A stretch of 64,000 nucleotides of DNA, from the NCBI RefSeq assembly GCF_900964775.1, contig NC_041820.1:19642501-19706500 (forward strand), written 5' to 3'. Both the position numbers and the translations under genes were made by a program. Below the pieces are notes generated by a model, which saw only the letters and a list, made by a program, of their open reading frames with translations, was not told the DNA's origin and did no database searches. Source of the DNA: Scleropages formosus (lineage: Eukaryota > Chordata > Actinopteri > Osteoglossiformes > Osteoglossidae). How positions within the stretch are numbered: position 1 is the first letter of the stretch; every line of letters begins with the position of its first letter. Shown piece by piece: positions 57,201 to 64,000 of this stretch.

Positions 57201-57500
57201 AAGGCAAGGTTGAGTTTCAGGAATATATTACCGGGCTGCAACCAAAGCAAGCATGACCCAGTCTTCTCCAGCTACCTTCCTTCCTTCCTGAAGCAGCGCA
57301 CACTTGCATAAAAGCAGTATGCCTGGCAGCATTGCCATTTTGATCTCTGTCCCTTGTTGGTGAAACAGTGAGAAAAAGGTCTGCGTTTCCATTTCTTGTT
57401 AAATAATGTAAACCCACCATTCTTTCCTAACGTGAACCAAGAGACCTATTACGAGTTAGCTTGAGTTCCTTTTCTCTTTTTTCTCAGCTTTGCGTTAACG
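54240..57500. other. Intergenic DNA between CCDC9B and INAFM2
   Basis: No gene recognised. A short tandem ACTAT-type repeat lies at about 55396-55425. The 54.8-55.2 kb portion is somewhat GC-richer but has no supported exon. Confidence 0.4.

Positions 57501-57504
<4 letters not shown>

Positions 57505-57545
<41 letters not shown>
57505..57545. repeat. (AC)n microsatellite
   Basis: About 19 AC units, not attached to a recognisable SINE. Confidence 0.9.
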
Positions 57546-57548
<3 letters not shown>

Positions 57549-57549
57549 C

Positions 57550-60100
57550 CAAGGACTGGTCTCCTTGTGCTGTTTGGTAAATTTGCTTTTGCACAAAAGT
57601 TGGTGCTGGAATCTTGGTCTTACCCATAAAAGTCACAGGGCCTGAGACTCTAAGATATAAACTTTTACCTGCCATGATGACCCACCCTTTGACTGGTCCA
57701 CGATCATGATCACGTCACACCGGGTACGCCGTCATACTGTCCTCACAGTGTTTTCAGCTTCCTCAGAGGTAAGAAGCACTGGGCTGAGAACCGGCGACGC
57801 TGCTTTCATAAGGGTGTGATGGACCTGGGTGGGCTTTCCTTTCCTGTCTCACTTTTCACATGGCCCAAACCCATGTTGCGCCCTGTGAGTGCTCAGGTGT
57901 CGCCAACGTGTTGAGCGGAGTTGCTGAAGCGAAAGGGTAGTGTTTACAGCAATCGGTGATGTCAGACACCCCCCTAGGAGGGAAAACAAGTGCTCTGCAA
58001 ATACCCCATTTTACAGCCTGCCCAGCCAGAGTCTGAACTACTGTAATAATGGTGAGCTTGCTCATAAAGGAAAATTACAAGTACGTACTATAGACATTAG
58101 GAATTCCCAGTGCTCTGTGAAAAATGCCAGTAGTCCAAGAGCCCACAATTAGAGTTACAAACTGGTAATCACAGGCCCAACTGGAGCCCTGCACTCAAAG
58201 TGCTATTTATCCATCAATTAAAGCATCCTAGTTATGTTATTCTAGTTATGTTGGTGCAGACTAAATATCTGACTTTACATGCTAGTATATGTTTCATCTA
58301 CTTCTTCATTCCGTCTCTAAGATGCACAACATGCACACCTACACATCCATTAAGAGAATAATGTCAAGTATTGGTTTCTGTTAGTTGATACTAAGGCGAA
58401 TTAAAAAACAAAACAAGAGGATGAACACATCCTTGATGCTTAAGTGTTGTGTTTGGGTGCTTTCATCATTAATGCGCACCTCTTGTTCTCCCGAATCCTA
58501 TGAAAAATGTGTCTAAAAGTAGGCTGAAAGTAGCGTAGGGCTGAACGGTATTGTGTAACGCCTCCCTCCCTTCTTTGTTTAACTAGTTTTCAATCAATAG
58601 ACAACCTTCGCATGCTGTTCCAGAAAAAGAGTAGCAAGAACTGCAGTGTTTTTTTCCTCAGGTTCAGCAGAGCATAAAGTGACTCAGAATGAGGGAAGAG
58701 AGAGCTCTCGGAGTAGCTGCTATGGTGTATCTGCGGTCCTCTCGTTGGGAAATAACTGCAAACGTCCTCATCGCGGTAGACACACAACCTCCATCGCTGG
58801 ATTTCCTCAGGGTGGTGGTACCGACACGGGGATTATTCCATGTGCGGCCTTATCGTTATTGTTATATAATCTGGCCCAGATGAAAGTCGTATCAAGCGGC
58901 ACCTGCTCATTTTCTTCGTGCGATTATCCAGGAAAAATAAATAAATAAATTGCAGTGTAACACATGGGAATAGTGTGTTTTTGTGCATCTTGAATAACAT
59001 ATTTGTGTCGATGGTTAACACTGACTTACAGTGAACATGATTAAGCAAATAAAACTACACGTATGTCCAAGACCTGAGGTCAGACTATATTTTCAAATCA
59101 AAGTGCTGCTATTAAAGTGAAACTGAATTTGATAGACACCAAATGTGCTTGTTAGTGGCTGAACACACAGAGCACCAAGCTTTTGTGATGCAGTGTAATA
59201 ACCTCAGTAATTAGGTTTAATCCTGCTTTAATTCTTTAATTTTGTCCAATTTTGTCCTTGAGATATGCCAGGGTCCAGTCGAGACAACACGAGAGCCCTT
59301 TTCTTTGAATAAAAGAGAAGCTCGGAGACCCCGCCATCATGTGCGCTTTGATCTTGGAGAAACGAGCAAAATTTTGATATAACGTTAAAAAAAAAAAAAA
59401 AAAAATATATAGCAATAAACGCACCATCTAATATGCGGGGTCGCATCCGCGAAACTACGGCGACAAAAACATCCAGGATCATCTTCCAAGATTATCATTC
59501 CGTCTGTCACCATTGTTTCGTGTCCAAAAAAAACTGGCAAAATTCTGGCACAGTCACATTATACACAAAGAAAACGCGGCGAATGAAAGAAAGGTCTCAG
59601 AATGATCGTTCAAAATAAAAAGTGTTTAATAATAAAATGATTTCTATTATAAAGTCTATATATTAAAGCAACTTTGCGTGTGAATTCAATGTTTTTCTTC
59701 AGAACCCGAACAACAACGCATTTTGATAACGACGTTTAATTGCTATGTGATATATATATTATATTTATATATATTTATACATACCCTTTGTACATGATTT
59801 TCATAAAAAGTATCTAATTTCGCTAAAAGTTCTATTGGCGGCGGCATGGACGTTGTCTATGTACACCAAATACAGGACATTTACAGGGGTCTATGCACAT
59901 ACCTGAGCTTGTCTAGGCCAGGAATCCTCATTTATTAGTATAAATGAAAATGCTGCTGAACCGCAATAATAAAGCCTTTCCGTCACGTATATAACTCATT
60001 AGAGGCCATGGCTCAGTCTCCATTGAAACGCTGTTTCAGATTACATATTATTATTTACATGCTCTGAATCCTATGCTTCTTCTTGTTGTAGGCTAATATG
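57550..60100. other. Intergenic DNA and possible INAFM2 distal 3' UTR
   Basis: AT-rich. A run of A's at 59386-59405 and several TTTATT sites could be minus-strand polyadenylation signals. No gene seen. Confidence 0.4.
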
Positions 60101-60106
60101 TTTATT
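60101..60106 (-). terminator. inafm2: INAFM2 polyadenylation signal (candidate)
   Basis: AATAAA on the minus strand, about 340 bases beyond the INAFM2 stop. Confidence 0.4.
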
Positions 60107-60189
60107 TATGTACATACATATACTGCTAGTTTATGAATAGTAATAAGATCTAATCCGCCGTCAGAATTTTCATAACGACCTTCATCATG

Positions 60190-61829
<1,640 letters not shown>

Positions 61830-61830
<1 letters not shown>

Positions 61831-62330
61831 GTGAGGACATCGGCTTAAGATTCTTTACGCTTGGAAAAGCACACTTTGTTGAAGACATTTTCGCGCATTT
61901 GTGCATTGCTTCAGAAAAATTAAGTGATCTTGTCCTCTGCGTCAATCATACACCCAACAAAGGGGAGGGGGTAGTGTGGACTTGTCAGTCCAAAACGCTG
62001 AGTCAAGCTTAACGTGTCCGTCAGTGTTTCTGTCCAACTCCCTTTAGTGCGATTGCTAAAAATTTTTGGACCCCCACAATACCCGACAAGTTGGTAAGAC
62101 CCTGCTGAACGAATAGGACGTAGCACATATTCCTTTAAACTGTTCCCTTTCATTACGACACAGCCATGAAAAACAATATTTCCCATAATTTTTGATGTGC
62201 AGCTTTACGCGTTAGTATAAAACACTTGCTTTTCAAGTGTAGGGGACGGTAAACTCACCGTACTTCAGCACCTGGGACAGCGGCGCCGGAATTCCTCCAT
62301 AATTATTGGAAAGAGAAGCAATGGCGTCAG

Positions 62331-62366
<36 letters not shown>

Positions 62367-64000
62367 TGCTTTGAGGGATCATAATTAGATGAAAACTGAG
62401 CTACAAAGAATATGCACATAGACACATCTCTGCAATGATATGTTGATACATATTACACCCATGCATAGCTGTTTTAATATACAGTTATATATACATTATA
62501 TAGTTATCAATAACATGTACTCAGTAGGTCTTGTACTGCATATAAATGAAAATTAAGATACTCTGTTTGCATCGTGTTAGTAGGATGATGGAGTGAATCG
62601 CTTTTGTACTGTCATTGTTACTGTATAAGATTTGTTGAGGAGATGTGACCTGTGTGGCATTACTTGGTTCATATGTACAGAGCTTATACACAATTTTTGT
62701 AAAATCTGGTATTCTGTGGGACAAAATATTTTTGTCTAAGGAAAAATGTGGTCTGAAAGCCAAAGACTTTTTCCTCAGTCTTAACACGTTTCATCCGGAA
62801 CAATCTTTACAGAAATGTTCCTTCTGATTCCCTACGGGGGGCGGTTTTCGCCCTGTTACAGTGCCCCTACAGTGGCCCTGCAATGCAAAACAGGGCGGCC
62901 ACTCAAATTTTGGCAGGGCAGATGCGTGGAGAAGTTTGAACCACGTAGGCCTGTGAGCCACTTTTTTGTGTGGTACCGAGGACTCAACTCCCATGCGGGA
63001 CCCTTTCATCCCAAACCCGTTCTCTCAAAGACACTAGAGCTGACATCTGACAGGAGGCTCTGCAGATGGACCTGAGTTTAGTGCTTGACACCTTTGGTGA
63101 CGTGGCTACCATCAGAGGAGAGGAAGCCCAGCAGGAGAGCCAGGATGTGTTAATATCATCACTGCCTGAGTGCTTCACTGTGGCACTGCCTGTTCATGCA
63201 ACAGACCGAGCAGCAACAGATTTCATCTTAATTACCTATAGACTCCTAACTAATGAATACACTAATGGTTACAATAAGAATGTTAAAAGTTACTTTTTTT
63301 CAGCTTCCGTAATTTTACCACAACGATCATTGCAATTGCAATTCTGTATAATACACGTCTGCAGCCTTTAAAAGTGTAAACTTTCTGTGTCTTTATCAGG
63401 CTAGAATGATCAGAGCAGAAAACCATCCGTTTTCTCTTGTCATTGAAGGAAATAGTTTGTTGGATGTGTATGCAATAGGCTGATAGCAGCGCTGTGGATG
63501 CTTGATAAGTACAGATATGACAGAGAAGAGCAATGCTCTCTCACTGCTGCGTAGCAGAGCGAGAGGATCATGTGATTATAGAACTGTGTTTCGACACTGC
63601 TGTTTTTTTTTTTTTATGTGTTCCTCATGTGAATGGACTTCCTGAAAGCTACGTTATCAGGAAGCGGAGAGTTATGTCTACACATAGCATTCAACAAGAG
63701 CTACATTTTGAACCAGTGACTATAACAGGCACTTTATATGGAAAAGGTAATCTCCTAATTTCATCAGATGCTACTTATAACCTATAACACCCCCACAGGA
63801 TTTAGTTCAAGTATCCCCTCATCATGAGGAAGGTTTGTAAAATATTTTAAAGTAACTGTGATGTGCTGAGTCATATGGGACTTTCAGTCGAACAAAGGGA
63901 GCTCATTACTTAACTATGCAATTGCTTTACTGTGCTTGCTATATAAAAAGCTTCTCTTAACGCATCATTTGTGTCCTTGAATTCTTACGTGATGTTCCTG
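61830..64000. other. Right-edge intergenic DNA
   Basis: AT-rich with a (TG)n microsatellite at 62335-62365 and a T-run at about 63602-63614. A mildly GC-rich island at 62.82-63.10 kb holds an 86-codon plus-strand frame with no recognised domain. No gene is supported. Confidence 0.45.
62335..62365. repeat. (TG)n microsatellite
   Basis: About 15 uninterrupted TG units. Confidence 0.9.

Overview
This is vertebrate nuclear DNA, almost certainly from a ray-finned fish. The genes have spliced GT-AG introns and CpG-rich promoters. The DNA between them is AT-rich and full of CA/TG microsatellites, tRNA-derived SINEs, decayed L2-type LINE pieces, a terminal-inverted-repeat DNA transposon and two solo-LTR-like fossils. 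The small genome scale and repeat types suggest a teleost, possibly an early-branching one, but the species cannot be fixed from the sequence alone.

Left block (1 to about 19.4 kb): the 3' end of an AKAP5-like anchoring protein (+), then ZBTB25 (-) and ZBTB1 (+). The two ZBTB genes are paralogous BTB/zinc-finger genes that diverge from a CpG-rich region at about 11.9-15.4 kb. Order and orientation match human 14q23 as I remember it (AKAP5 +, ZBTB25 -, ZBTB1 +).

Right block (about 21 to 61 kb): a tiny five-exon gene (-) for a 78-residue Gly/His-rich protein, then CCDC9B (+; about 14 coding exons over 20 kb), then INAFM2 (-). This matches human 15q15 (INAFM2, CCDC9B, PHGR1) in order and relative orientation as I remember it. 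The small gene therefore sits where PHGR1 should be and is my leading candidate for something undescribed. Two of its exons are micro-exons of 11 and 21 nt.

The junction between the blocks lies in about 3.5 kb between ZBTB1 and the PHGR1-like gene. The remaining DNA is introns, UTRs and repeats. One SINE family has (TG)n at its 3' end and is the source of many of the microsatellites; another carries a 3' tail like that of L2 LINEs. The last 3 kb hold no gene I recognise.
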